Of a DNA stretch of 64,000 nt, positions 1-8,989 are shown one piece after another. The position numbers and the translations under genes are program-made. The notes beneath the pieces were generated by a model. It was not told the origin of the DNA, did not search any database, and saw only the letters and a list, made by a program, of their open reading frames with translations. Position 1 is the first letter of the stretch. Every line of letters begins with the position of its first letter. This DNA comes from a virus: the IMG/VR virus record IMGVR_UViG_3300009130_000011, positions 1 to 64,000 of that record; one strand, 5' to 3'.

Positions 1-69
1 CGTCGGAGTTGGTGTCGCCGTCGGAGTTGGTGTCGGCGTCGGCGTCGGAGTTGGTGTCGGGGTAGACAT
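1..69 (-). CDS. Thr-Pro repeat protein, N-terminal fragment
   Basis: The frame starts with ATG at 69 and runs off the window edge, so only 23 codons are visible. After Met-Ser it is an almost pure alternation of Thr and Pro, with one Ala interruption. A GGAGGG ribosome-binding site lies inside the last codons of the upstream SAP-domain gene, two bases from whose stop codon it starts. Thr-Pro tracts are usually extended linkers or stalks in phage structural proteins. The function cannot be named from this fragment. Confidence 0.7.
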   Translation of the reverse strand, partial: MSTPTPTPTPTPTPTPTATPTPT

Positions 70-71
70 TC

Positions 72-455
72 TTACCCTCCAGTTATTCTTTTATACTCCT
101 CTGAGTTTCGATCTATTACAGGCCTTGACTCAGACGCGATAGTTCCTATTCTTGCGGCATGAAAAGCCTTCCTGAGCTTATTCCTGAGGATCGGACGTGT
201 ACCAGAAGGAAATACTCCAGCCCTAACAGCCAAGGCCTGCATATCCGTCAGATTCATTTCAGCTATTTTTTGATTAAACTCTTCTTCGTCTTCCGTCCTA
301 AAAGGATTTGAACGAGTGATGCCTATTGCTTTTTCTAACCTGCGAAGCTCCTCTATTTTATCTTCCTTAGTTTGCACTTTTCCATCTGCAAACTCCATAG
401 GCTTCTTGGTTTTACTTGCGCGTGGTTTCTTAGTAGTTTTTGATTTCTTTGGCAT
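72..455 (-). CDS. SAP-like domain protein in capsid operon
   Basis: 127 aa. The N-terminus is Lys-rich (about 12 lysines in the first 20 residues), as in a flexible nucleic-acid-binding tail. Residues about 68-102 (LTDMQALAVRAG, then PSGTRPILRNKL) match the SAP helix-turn-helix pattern for DNA binding. It lies downstream of the major capsid gene, separated by a terminator, and has its own late-type promoter and GGAGAAAGG ribosome-binding site. A role in head completion or packaged-DNA binding is an inference from position. Confidence 0.7.
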   Translation of the reverse strand: MPKKSKTTKKPRASKTKKPMEFADGKVQTKEDKIEELRRLEKAIGITRSNPFRTEDEEEFNQKIAEMNLTDMQALAVRAGVFPSGTRPILRNKLRKAFHAARIGTIASESRPVIDRNSEEYKRITGG

Positions 456-480
456 GGTGTAACCTTTCTCCTTTTCTTAT

Positions 481-500
481 TATACCCTATATACACAAAA
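481..500 (-). promoter_or_regulatory. Putative phage late promoter for SAP gene
   Basis: The minus strand reads TTTTGTGTATATAGGGTATA, about 25 nt before the ATG at 455. It shares the TTTTGTGTATA core with sites before the protease-scaffold, portal, membrane-protein and PhoH genes. No TTGACA box lies at the usual distance. Confidence 0.55.
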
Positions 501-528
501 AATCCACTCAAGAAGAGTGGATTTTTTG
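496..528. terminator. Bidirectional terminator after major capsid gene
   Basis: A 14-bp perfect stem (496-509 with 515-528) and 5-nt loop AAGAA; the stem base is A6/T6, so it gives a U-tract on either strand. It follows the capsid stop at 550 on the minus strand. Confidence 0.85.
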
Positions 529-549
529 AGAAAGAATGTCTTAACCGAA

Positions 550-1692
550 TTAAGCGGCGTCAACATGCATACCGTACAGTACGCGGTTGTCGAGGATCAT
601 ACGACCTTCTTCAACCGAACCGTAGTAACCAACTTTTTGCTGGCGGCTAACGAACTGATCATCTGGTACCAAGGAAAGCTCGGCTCCATTGTCAGCGTCG
701 CTGGCAACTGCGCGGACCATCATGTCTGCACGGCTACGATCAATACCAAGGATGAGGTCATCTTTGGTGGCATCAAAATCACCTTGAGCAACAGTCGTTA
801 ATCCACCTCCAGAACCATCAAGAAGACCATGATAGATCTTGGTGTACTTGGCTCCGGGACCAAACTCAAGAGATTCTTGAATGTTGATTCCGTAGAACTC
901 AGGAATTCCGCCGTTAGCATAGATGGACTCACGCATGGAATCTGTAGCAGCAATGCCATCTTCAGTATTAGCTGGAGCACCTCCATCAGCAGCTCTTGTA
1001 TTTACTGGATTGTATGCCATCTCGCGAAGGTTTTCAACAACCTCTGGAGAAACGATAAGGTCAGTAATTCCGCTTACTCCACCTACTGGTGTTCCGCCTG
1101 TCCAAGAAGTGTGAATTCTCTTGGAAACGGTAAGCATTTTATTAAAGTCGTGAAGAAGAACGCGGCCTTTTTGCGTGTTTGATAGTGTGTGACTAACGCT
1201 ATTTGTTTTAGCCTTAGAAAGCACCGACAAGATCATATTGGCAGAAGTCGACTCCATTTTAAGGAGAAGTTCTTGAGCCATACGAGTGAATGTCTTACTT
1301 AAAACATCCATCCGAGAGCGTGCGACATACTTCTTATCGAAGCTAAGTGCGCTGTCCAGACGATAAGTCGTGAACTTGAGCTCTTGAGTTGTTGGAGCAA
1401 CTTGATTGCTGGGAAGACCACCGGGGGCATTTTGGCTCCAGATTTCGATGTAATCTTCGTCAGTAATGTCGAAGTACAAATCCAGAGGAATGCTGGGGTT
1501 GTCGTCAGCAGTGAAGCTTAGCGTTTTAAACATGTTGCTCAAAGTAGGAGCTTGCTGGATTACCTCAGCGAGCACAGGCGCAATGAATTCTGCAAGGGCG
1601 GCTTGTGCTTCATAAGCAACGTCCCTGTCCTTGGAGGCCATTGCCTTTACGAGTTCGAGCTGTTCTTCTGTTCTTTTGAGTGTGATATTCAT
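550..1692 (-). CDS. Major capsid protein (HK97-fold type)
   Basis: 380 aa, the usual size for a phage major capsid protein. It follows the portal, the protease-scaffold fusion and a decoration-like gene, the canonical head-gene order, and is followed by a strong terminator as highly expressed capsid genes often are. The N-terminal about 60 residues are helical and charged, resembling a delta-type region removed by the prohead protease; the remainder is rich in beta/turn residues with a short C-terminal MHVDAA tail. Start chosen at the ATG with upstream AGGGA. Assignment rests on size, context and general character, not on a motif. Confidence 0.82.
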   Translation of the reverse strand: MNITLKRTEEQLELVKAMASKDRDVAYEAQAALAEFIAPVLAEVIQQAPTLSNMFKTLSFTADDNPSIPLDLYFDITDEDYIEIWSQNAPGGLPSNQVAPTTQELKFTTYRLDSALSFDKKYVARSRMDVLSKTFTRMAQELLLKMESTSANMILSVLSKAKTNSVSHTLSNTQKGRVLLHDFNKMLTVSKRIHTSWTGGTPVGGVSGITDLIVSPEVVENLREMAYNPVNTRAADGGAPANTEDGIAATDSMRESIYANGGIPEFYGINIQESLEFGPGAKYTKIYHGLLDGSGGGLTTVAQGDFDATKDDLILGIDRSRADMMVRAVASDADNGAELSLVPDDQFVSRQQKVGYYGSVEEGRMILDNRVLYGMHVDAA

Positions 1693-1723
1693 TGTTATAG
1701 TGTCCCTGAGTTAAAGTTTGAAA

Positions 1724-2398
1724 TTAAAGTTCGATCTTAACCAAGGCAAAAGTACCTTCGTGAATGTCAATATTGGATGGGCCTTGCTTGGTGCGAGAAC
1801 CAATAGCGAGTACTGTTCCGATTCTAACGCCGGTAGAAACTTTCGTTGACATGCATCCGTCGGCCAATGCGTAAATCGCTGCACCAGCTTTTAACGAATT
1901 GTCAGCTTTAGAATCGGCAATTGCCTTGCTATCAACCATGATTAGACCTTTAGTAAGAACTGGAACTACTTGGCCGGGAGATACTGCCATGTACTCATCT
2001 TTCTTTACGGGGTAACGAAGTAAGCTCTCTCCGTTTTCGTCGTACTTAGCAGTTTGGCGAAGGGTGACCCCAAATACAGATTCTCCAGCACTGCCTGCAG
2101 ATGCAGCCATTTCAAGAGAAGCAGATGGGTATCCATTTGATCCCAAGTGGGGGATCGTATGATTGCCCATCATGTAGTTATTGGTATCTGCGCCGTAGGT
2201 TACTGGAGCCTTATTAAGGTCCCAACCTTCGGGGGCGGCGTCCGCAGCATGAGCGGTTGACGTTAATTTTACAACTACTCCGGCGTCACCTTTACCTATT
2301 GTGGTAAGTTTATCGTTTACGTCGGCAGCAGCAAGCGCGAATAAATTAATGACGTCGTGTTCGTCATAATCTCTGAATGGTAGAAGTCGATTAGCCAT
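1724..2398 (-). CDS. Putative head decoration / structural protein
   Basis: 224 aa, acidic to neutral, rich in Ala, Gly, Thr and Val with no membrane segment. It sits between the protease-scaffold and the major capsid gene, where phages often encode a head decoration (cement) protein. The N-terminal motif ANRLLPFRDYDEHDVINLF is typical of virion proteins that begin with a short anchor. No family-specific motif is recognised, so the role is inferred from position. Confidence 0.6.
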   Translation of the reverse strand: MANRLLPFRDYDEHDVINLFALAAADVNDKLTTIGKGDAGVVVKLTSTAHAADAAPEGWDLNKAPVTYGADTNNYMMGNHTIPHLGSNGYPSASLEMAASAGSAGESVFGVTLRQTAKYDENGESLLRYPVKKDEYMAVSPGQVVPVLTKGLIMVDSKAIADSKADNSLKAGAAIYALADGCMSTKVSTGVRIGTVLAIGSRTKQGPSNIDIHEGTFALVKIEL

Positions 2399-2404
2399 TG
2401 TAGT

Positions 2405-4021
2405 TTAGTAGTTAACAGTTACGTGTTCTTTAGTGAAAGCTTGTTTGAATTTTTGCTTTAGTGTGAGTTCTTCTTCAGAAGCTTCTGCATTGTTATTAGC
2501 AACAACTTCGTCAGTTTCTTCTGCATTTTCCAATGCGGAGTCAACGACTTCTTCTGTTACTTCTTCTGTTGCAGGCTCTTCTGAAGCTGTCGAAAGTTCG
2601 GCGAGACGTTTTTCAACTTCTTCGTCGATTTTTTCTTTCAAAGATTCTTCTTGCTTAGCGATGTGCTCCTTATTCTTATGGGCCCAGACTACAGCAAGTT
2701 TTTCTTGGTATTCCGAAAATGATTCTTCGGACTCGTCAAGCGACTTGATTTCAGCAACAAGAATTTTGCTGTCATCTTCGCTTAGTTCATAAATTTCATT
2801 CACAGCAGCCATGCGGACTTGAAACCTTTCAGCAGCTTCGCGAACCTTGTTATCCTCTTCGAGCTGACTAAGGGACTCTTTCGTGTCCTTCAGTTGGCCT
2901 TCGAGATCAGAAACTTTGGTTTCGAAATCTGCTTGAGCTTTTAATAGATTTTCCTTTTCAGCCTTAGCTTGGTCAATTTCTTGGACGTACTGTTCGTTCT
3001 TTTCCTTAATGGCGTCACGAAAGATTTGTCCGAGATTGGCAACTGCTTCGTCCGAAAAGCTCTTTTCTGACTTTACGTCTTTAAGCGCTTTGGTGAATTC
3101 TTCGATGAGTTGAGAGTTTTCCATAACTTTTTTGGTGTTTGTTGTTTTTACATGCTCTTCGGAGCATTGGGAAATTATTTCTTTATTATTTTTAATTTTT
3201 TTTAAAAATTCTAAATTATTTATATAAAAACTTTTATATTCTGCATAGTCCTCTTCTTTTTCTTCTTGTTTTTCGGGACTGGATTTTTCTACATGAATTC
3301 CTTTTACATCTGCAGCGGGGTTAGTAGTAAAGCCGATACCTAAAGGATAAACGTCTCCACTAAGCAATCTATAAACTGGCGATCCGTCTTTTGTTTGACC
3401 CTCGCCCTGATTGCATTTTAAAAATTTTGAATATTCTTTTATTCCATTTGCTTCTGTAATGATTTCACATTCAGATAGATTCTTGCTTCCTACTGCAATT
3501 ACGTAATCATTGAAGCCTACTTCCCAGCTCGCTGAAATATATTCATTATAGCTACCCTCTGTATTAGCCATCATCTCGATCATTTGAGCGAAAGGCCCGC
3601 CAGCCATTTTATATAAAACAGCGGCCAAAGAAATATTAAAAGGTTGAAAAGTTCCAGAAGCTTCGGTCTTTGATAAAATCTTACTATCTCCATATGTAGA
3701 AAAAGAGCTAGATACAATATGTCCAACTATATTATCTCTTTCGTGTTCTACATTGGTTGGCTTATGATTAAAGTAGTCTACTACGGCAAGAGCTGTTTCA
3801 GTATCTATGCCGTCACCGTTTTTATTAAACATATTTACCACGGCAGCGTTGAATGCAACTGCCACTAAATCAACGTTCTGCTCGAAGTCGATATCATCAG
3901 GGATCAGCGGTCTAAGAGACTCAAGTGAAGCTTCGGTAATATTCATCTGCGGATCATCCACAGAAGAAGAAGCTGTTATTTCCCCAGTAAATTTTGTAAT
4001 ATATTTAAAAGGCCTTTTCAT
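2405..4021 (-). CDS. Prohead protease fused to scaffold domain
   Basis: 538 aa in two parts. Residues 1-240 resemble a prohead maturation protease: a VEHERDNIVGHIV segment (about 94-106) could carry the catalytic His, and YISASWEVGF (about 160-169) a candidate nucleophilic Ser. Residues about 290-520 are a highly charged Glu/Lys-rich coiled coil with an acidic Glu/Val/Ala tail, typical of a scaffold core. It lies between portal and capsid genes, as expected. A late-type promoter is just upstream. An alternative is separate products from an internal start: Met-Glu-Asn-Ser at codon 300 follows a coding break in character. Catalytic residues are proposals. Confidence 0.72.
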   Translation of the reverse strand: MKRPFKYITKFTGEITASSSVDDPQMNITEASLESLRPLIPDDIDFEQNVDLVAVAFNAAVVNMFNKNGDGIDTETALAVVDYFNHKPTNVEHERDNIVGHIVSSSFSTYGDSKILSKTEASGTFQPFNISLAAVLYKMAGGPFAQMIEMMANTEGSYNEYISASWEVGFNDYVIAVGSKNLSECEIITEANGIKEYSKFLKCNQGEGQTKDGSPVYRLLSGDVYPLGIGFTTNPAADVKGIHVEKSSPEKQEEKEEDYAEYKSFYINNLEFLKKIKNNKEIISQCSEEHVKTTNTKKVMENSQLIEEFTKALKDVKSEKSFSDEAVANLGQIFRDAIKEKNEQYVQEIDQAKAEKENLLKAQADFETKVSDLEGQLKDTKESLSQLEEDNKVREAAERFQVRMAAVNEIYELSEDDSKILVAEIKSLDESEESFSEYQEKLAVVWAHKNKEHIAKQEESLKEKIDEEVEKRLAELSTASEEPATEEVTEEVVDSALENAEETDEVVANNNAEASEEELTLKQKFKQAFTKEHVTVNY

Positions 4022-4030
4022 GCATTCTAG

Positions 4031-4046
4031 GTATTATACACAAAAA
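4031..4046 (-). promoter_or_regulatory. Putative phage late promoter for protease-scaffold
   Basis: The minus strand reads TTTTTGTGTATAATAC, ending 10 nt before the ATG at 4021. Same core as the sites at 481, 6115, 12506 and 14419. Confidence 0.6.
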
Positions 4047-4065
4047 GATTGTAATTTACAAAAGT

Positions 4066-6108
4066 TTATTCTTCAGAGTGATATAGAATTGCCGAAGGGT
4101 ACTGCTCTAACTCATGGGTAGCAGAAATATCAAGGACTCCTTGTATTGAGGATAGCTTTTCCAGTTCATCAATATTTTTTATGCACGCATCAACAGAAGA
4201 TTCCCATTCATCTTTTTCTTTTGCGCACACAACAGCTTCAACAAAGCTATCAAGCATTTCGCTCTGCTGCTTGTTAAGCCTCTTTACTGAAAATTTATCT
4301 TTAATACTCTTTGTAGCGTGAGATCTCAAAGACTCTATTTTATATACAGTTTCTTGAATATTCTTTCTGCTATAATTTGGCCTACCAGATTCAGACGCAG
4401 TTGCACCCGGCGGACGCCCGTTTTGATTGGGAGTTACCTGCTGATTAAGATTTTGAGGTGCAGCTGGAGCGGGTTTAGACTTTATTGCTTTCTCTTTAAT
4501 CTCTCTTTCTTCTTCAGCGCCAGCAGCTTCAACAGCGGGCACTCCGCCAACCAGAGGATTATAATAACCCTTCTCCCTTTCCTTTGTATATTGTTCTTGA
4601 GCAGGAGACAGCTCTTCTGGCTTCGGATAAATTCCGGTTTTTATTACGTCTACCCCTTGCTGAGGAGTAAGTATACCAATTTCCATAAGTCTCGTAGCCA
4701 CTCTTTGAAGCTGAACTTCGTCCTTTATATCTAGTTGCTCAAATCTTGCTGCAGGAAATTTTCTGAATCCCAGATTTCTACATATTAGTTTTATTTGTGG
4801 CTGAATAAAATCATGAATAAAAGCGTGTCTAGCTTCTTTTAATCTTTCTAAGAATATCTCTGCCTTAACCTGAGTGTTTGCAAATTTTTCATTACCAACT
4901 ACTACATTCTGTAGGCCTTCCCTAATATCATTGTTAACAATTTCATACTTGTCGGGGCCAATTATTTTTGATATATCAGGTATAATAAATTCTGCTTCTG
5001 TAGTATAGTCACTAACCAGCACCCTGCCCACGCTTTCGTTTTGGAAGAGCGCTTGCATCGCATGTAAGTTGTTTGCATTAATACCTCCTTTATCAGGCTC
5101 GGCGCCCATTGTTATAAGGAGTATTACATTTTCAATTGTTCTGCTTACTGCTTGATCAATCTTTTTAAGTTCTAGCTTCCAGTTAATATCATCTAATACA
5201 GGAAACCCAAAAGGCACGGCAAAAGGCTCGTAGTCTTGTTTTTTATAAAAACTATAAGAAAGTTTCTCAGGTTCTAAATCTATATAAATTCCTGTGTCTA
5301 GAAATTGACCCTTTTTAATTTCAGCTTTCTTTTCTTCTGGAAGCGCGTCAAATATTGCCTTATCTTCTTCTGTCGTTGGGTTTCTTAATCGCTCGAGATC
5401 ATACTTCGACAAAACCTTCCTAAAGTTAGACCCAGAAAATGAGGTCTTTGGCTTCATGGCAATATCAAAAGGATTCAAAAGAATATATTTTATTGGAATA
5501 TGATTTGCCTTAAGCTGTCCGGCTGCGCCGTACACTTTAGTCAATTTAGCAAAGTCTTCTGTGCTGAATTTTCCATCAATTCTATATAGAAAAATATTCC
5601 CCGTTTTATAGTATTCCCTAAAATACTGATCTTTTAAGCTCCAGATATTTATTTTCTCAAACCACTTCTCCACAAAAGCTCGAGCTTTTTCTGAGCCTCC
5701 TTCCAACTTTATTTCAGAGTTAGTCAACTCCGACATAATGTCAATAGCGTTCTTGAATATAGAGATATTTGCGTAAGCTTTTTGACATAAATCTATTGTA
5801 TCTTTTATGTTTATTCCATCTGCTCCATACTCATAAGGAAGCATTCCTTTTCTTATGTTAGCGAATCGCCGCTCCTTATCCCCAGATGTAATTGCATTGC
5901 GCCTGCCAAGTGTTCTAGTGCCTTCACTAGTTTTCCTGACATATGATGAGGCATCAGCTTCTATATAATAAGGTTGCCCTGCGGACTGAGGCTCAGTATC
6001 TTCCGCTTTTGTTTTAAAGAAGTCCTCTACAGACCCTACTCCTTCACCCTTGTCTTGATCGAACTTATCCCAATAAGAAGACTTTTTATTATACTTTCTT
6101 TTTGCCAT
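4066..6108 (-). CDS. Portal protein
   Basis: 680 aa, in the size range of large-phage portals. It follows the large terminase gene and precedes the protease-scaffold. Central residues (about 100-480) alternate helix and beta with the charged, aromatic-rich composition of portal clip and stem. Residues about 540-600 are a Pro/Gln/Asn-rich linker (PAPAAPQNLNQQ), followed by a helical C-terminus. The portal forms the DNA entry ring at one capsid vertex and docks the terminase. It has its own late-type promoter. Confidence 0.85.
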   Translation of the reverse strand: MAKRKYNKKSSYWDKFDQDKGEGVGSVEDFFKTKAEDTEPQSAGQPYYIEADASSYVRKTSEGTRTLGRRNAITSGDKERRFANIRKGMLPYEYGADGINIKDTIDLCQKAYANISIFKNAIDIMSELTNSEIKLEGGSEKARAFVEKWFEKINIWSLKDQYFREYYKTGNIFLYRIDGKFSTEDFAKLTKVYGAAGQLKANHIPIKYILLNPFDIAMKPKTSFSGSNFRKVLSKYDLERLRNPTTEEDKAIFDALPEEKKAEIKKGQFLDTGIYIDLEPEKLSYSFYKKQDYEPFAVPFGFPVLDDINWKLELKKIDQAVSRTIENVILLITMGAEPDKGGINANNLHAMQALFQNESVGRVLVSDYTTEAEFIIPDISKIIGPDKYEIVNNDIREGLQNVVVGNEKFANTQVKAEIFLERLKEARHAFIHDFIQPQIKLICRNLGFRKFPAARFEQLDIKDEVQLQRVATRLMEIGILTPQQGVDVIKTGIYPKPEELSPAQEQYTKEREKGYYNPLVGGVPAVEAAGAEEEREIKEKAIKSKPAPAAPQNLNQQVTPNQNGRPPGATASESGRPNYSRKNIQETVYKIESLRSHATKSIKDKFSVKRLNKQQSEMLDSFVEAVVCAKEKDEWESSVDACIKNIDELEKLSSIQGVLDISATHELEQYPSAILYHSEE

Positions 6109-6114
6109 AATGAA

Positions 6115-6129
6115 GTATTATACACGAAA
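6115..6129 (-). promoter_or_regulatory. Putative phage late promoter for portal
   Basis: The minus strand reads TTTCGTGTATAATAC, 6-7 nt before the portal ATG. It differs from the 4031 site by one base in the core. Confidence 0.55.
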
Positions 6130-6176
6130 GAACGGGCAAAGTCAAAGTTAAAGTTAAACAAAGTTAAAGTTGACTT

Positions 6177-8054
6177 TTAACTTACGAACATTGGCGTGAA
6201 TGTAACTTGCGTCTCATCCTTGGGCGCGTGCATCATATCATAGTATACTTTTATCATCCAGTTGCCTAGCACCAAAGCAGAGTAAGAGTCTTTTCTTAGC
6301 TTGTCTGGACCCGTCTGTCTTCTTAGCTCTAGGGGTAAATCAAAAGTTTGAGTTCCTTGAGGGGAAGTGGATATCTGAATTAACGCGCATTCAGATTTGG
6401 CAAGATCTATCATATCACTTTGATGTTCTACAAAGTCTATCATTTTTGCAGATTCAGCCTGTTTATCCACATCAGCATGAACGGAAAATTTTATTTTTTT
6501 AATTGGTATTTTCTTTTTTCTTTGTGCGTGGTAGGAATCGTCTACAGCCCGACCGGCAAACTTAATTCTTTTATGGTCGAAGTTTGCTTGCAGGAGTTCG
6601 TTAGCTCTTCTTATCCAAGGGCTAGATGGTTTTTGTAAATAGCAAATTCTTTTATCGGGTAAATTATATTGTTTTTTTGCTTCTTTTATTACGGAGGGAT
6701 AATCAACGACATTTGTAAAATCTACGTCTTTTATTTGGTCGATTTTAAGTTTATCTTTTTTAAATATAGAGCTTTCGTTTGCAGCGCTAAGAAATTGAAC
6801 GCCTCCATTATAGTCTCCAACAATAGATACTATATTAAAATTAGTAAGTAGATAATGAAAGTATTTTATGTGTTCTCTTAATGTTGTCCCCGGCAAAGCA
6901 TAGCCGTGAACCATTGTGCCTATTTTCTTTTCGTCATCGAGTTTAAATACTTGCATTGCAAAATTATCTGAGCTCTCAGATTCTGCCCAGCTCGGGTCAA
7001 AAGATAAAATGTACTTTGATTCTGGCTCGCCTTTTATTTCTACATGAGTTCCTTGCCCATCTGGTATTGTGCAGGCAGCCATTGTTGATGTTTTAAAATA
7101 TCCAGAGCTGTCATCGGTAAATATTGCGCCAAATTCTCTTTCAAACTGACTTTGACTCATGCTAGATTTTGCTTGGGTAATAAGATTTTGATCGTAAAGC
7201 TGTTTTGGCGCGCAATCATAGCTAAACTTCATTATTGCTCTTCTTGCTGAGGCTGGATCCTGAGTCCCGCTCGAAATTAATTCTTCAAATTGCTCATACA
7301 GCTTATACATATACTCAAATTTGTAACACGCAGAAGACAGCATAATTAATTTATTGTTCGGCCAAATATGCTTGTCTTTTCTTTCCATTTTTCCCTGCAA
7401 TATCAACTCTTCTTCGGCTTGGTCAAGATCTTCTCTCTCGGTAGGGTTTTCTACTACGGAAAGGAAGGGCACAATAACCTCATTATAAATTCTTTCTGGC
7501 ATCAATGCAAACTCATCAATGATAATGCGATGAAATCTAAACCCACGGAGCTTATCTCCATCACCAAGTGGAAGGGCTCTTATTCTCGATGACCCAATCT
7601 CCATCAGCCACTCGTCATTGCTTTTGCTTTTCTTTGTTATGCACTGCGCCAGAAATCCAGCTTCAGGCTTTGCGGCAATGTCCTCGATTTTTTTGAAGAT
7701 CATTTTTGCCTGCCTAAAAGACTTTGATAAAATACCTATCTCGACACCTTGGTTTAAAATAGCATCTAAAAAAGCATATATTCCCGTGGTAAAAGATTTA
7801 GACATGCCTCGAGACCAAACTCCCATAAAGTAATCTGATTCAAACATGCTTTTGATTGCAAGATGCTGAAAAGGAAATAGCTTTACCCCAGAAACCAAGT
7901 CAACCGTAAAAGTCATATTGCTCCTCAAGAATTTGTAAAGCGCTATCTTGGCCTCATTCTCATCTAAATACCCTTCGAGCTCCATAAGCTCTTTATTTAA
8001 CTGCTCCGAGCCTTTCGTTACTGGAGTAGGATTGCCTCCCTCTTCCCAAGTCAT
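6177..8054 (-). CDS. terL: Terminase large subunit
   Basis: 625 aa. The packaging ATPase has a Walker A-like segment VWSRGMSKSFTT (79-90), a variant P-loop as in many large terminases, and Walker B IIIDEF (177-182). The C-terminal RNase H-like nuclease shows Asp353 in ILSFDPSW, Asp414 in IVGDYNGG and a late acidic site near DSYSALVL (about residue 600). It pumps and cuts concatemeric DNA at the portal. The ATG overlaps the stop of the ERCC4 nuclease gene by 4 bp (ATGA), implying coupled translation. Confidence 0.93.
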   Translation of the reverse strand: MTWEEGGNPTPVTKGSEQLNKELMELEGYLDENEAKIALYKFLRSNMTFTVDLVSGVKLFPFQHLAIKSMFESDYFMGVWSRGMSKSFTTGIYAFLDAILNQGVEIGILSKSFRQAKMIFKKIEDIAAKPEAGFLAQCITKKSKSNDEWLMEIGSSRIRALPLGDGDKLRGFRFHRIIIDEFALMPERIYNEVIVPFLSVVENPTEREDLDQAEEELILQGKMERKDKHIWPNNKLIMLSSACYKFEYMYKLYEQFEELISSGTQDPASARRAIMKFSYDCAPKQLYDQNLITQAKSSMSQSQFEREFGAIFTDDSSGYFKTSTMAACTIPDGQGTHVEIKGEPESKYILSFDPSWAESESSDNFAMQVFKLDDEKKIGTMVHGYALPGTTLREHIKYFHYLLTNFNIVSIVGDYNGGVQFLSAANESSIFKKDKLKIDQIKDVDFTNVVDYPSVIKEAKKQYNLPDKRICYLQKPSSPWIRRANELLQANFDHKRIKFAGRAVDDSYHAQRKKKIPIKKIKFSVHADVDKQAESAKMIDFVEHQSDMIDLAKSECALIQISTSPQGTQTFDLPLELRRQTGPDKLRKDSYSALVLGNWMIKVYYDMMHAPKDETQVTFTPMFVS

Positions 8055-8989
8055 GACTTCCTTCCTTTCAGCCAGTCACCCATGTAATGCTGTAAATCAA
8101 CGTTCCATATCTTCTCTTGATGGTGCAGAATCCTAGGGATTAAGTCCTCTGAATTTTCTCTACTTCCAGAAAAAACAAATTGGCAGCGCCCCGCGAACTC
8201 GTGCCCGATATCTATAATGTTGTGCCAAAGATACTCGAGATTACTTTTATGTTGCCACCGTTGGTTATTGTTTTTGTAAATATTTTGAATACTACTTTCT
8301 ATCACAATGAACAAATATCCATTTAGATCTACTGCTCGATTGATTTCTTTTTTAAATCTATCTAAATTCTTTTTTACCGTAAAAGTGCTCTTGAAATCGC
8401 TTTCGCTTTTCCGGTCAACGAACGTCAGCGTGCTTTCGTCAGTTAGAGCGTAGTCTCCAATGTCGAGCTTCTTTTTAACAAAGCACGGGAAATTTAAAGG
8501 TTGCTTTTCTCTCGTGTCTACTATAATTTCCATCTCTCTTGAGATCTCTACATCGAAAAAGTCTGCAGGCAGCCTTTCGCTAAATAGAGGTTCGACATTT
8601 ACTAATTCACAAACACGAGTAAAGCTTCCGTAATGCTTTTGGTATTCCTCTATTTCTGGCAGCATTCTTAACTGTAATTCTAGATGGCTTGGCCCGTGAG
8701 ATAAATTCTTTTCTTCTACTCGTGCCCTCAAAAGTTTTAATATATAAGACTTTACAGTTTCATCGGGGTTTGTTTTGCACCATTTTTTAAGTTGAGTTCT
8801 AGTGGTAAAATCTCTGGAGAAATAGTCTTTTTTATTTTTATATGGTAGTCTTTCTCCAGTAAGTAAATTATATCTTGGATGAAAAGTTGTATAGTACTCG
8901 GCCAAGGTTACAGAATGCACCTTAATATGTTTTGTTAAAGCTTCTTCGGAATCGAACTCTTCCTTGCAAATTTTGCATTGAAATTTCAT
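8051..8989 (-). CDS. C2H2 zinc finger plus ERCC4-type nuclease
   Basis: 312 aa. Residues 5-25 form a C2H2 finger (Cys5, Cys8, His21, His25). Residues 155-260 match the ERCC4/XPF nuclease core: VDTREKQPL (Asp158, Arg160, Glu161), LDIGDYAL (176-182) and VDRKSESDF (191-199), the metal-binding VDxRE...GDY...DRK set of structure-selective endonucleases. It is coupled to terL (ATGA overlap) and to the upstream gene (TAATG), so it is made with the packaging motor. Possible roles are resolving branched replicative DNA before packaging or end-processing; this is inference. Confidence 0.8.
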   Translation of the reverse strand: MKFQCKICKEEFDSEEALTKHIKVHSVTLAEYYTTFHPRYNLLTGERLPYKNKKDYFSRDFTTRTQLKKWCKTNPDETVKSYILKLLRARVEEKNLSHGPSHLELQLRMLPEIEEYQKHYGSFTRVCELVNVEPLFSERLPADFFDVEISREMEIIVDTREKQPLNFPCFVKKKLDIGDYALTDESTLTFVDRKSESDFKSTFTVKKNLDRFKKEINRAVDLNGYLFIVIESSIQNIYKNNNQRWQHKSNLEYLWHNIIDIGHEFAGRCQFVFSGSRENSEDLIPRILHHQEKIWNVDLQHYMGDWLKGRKS

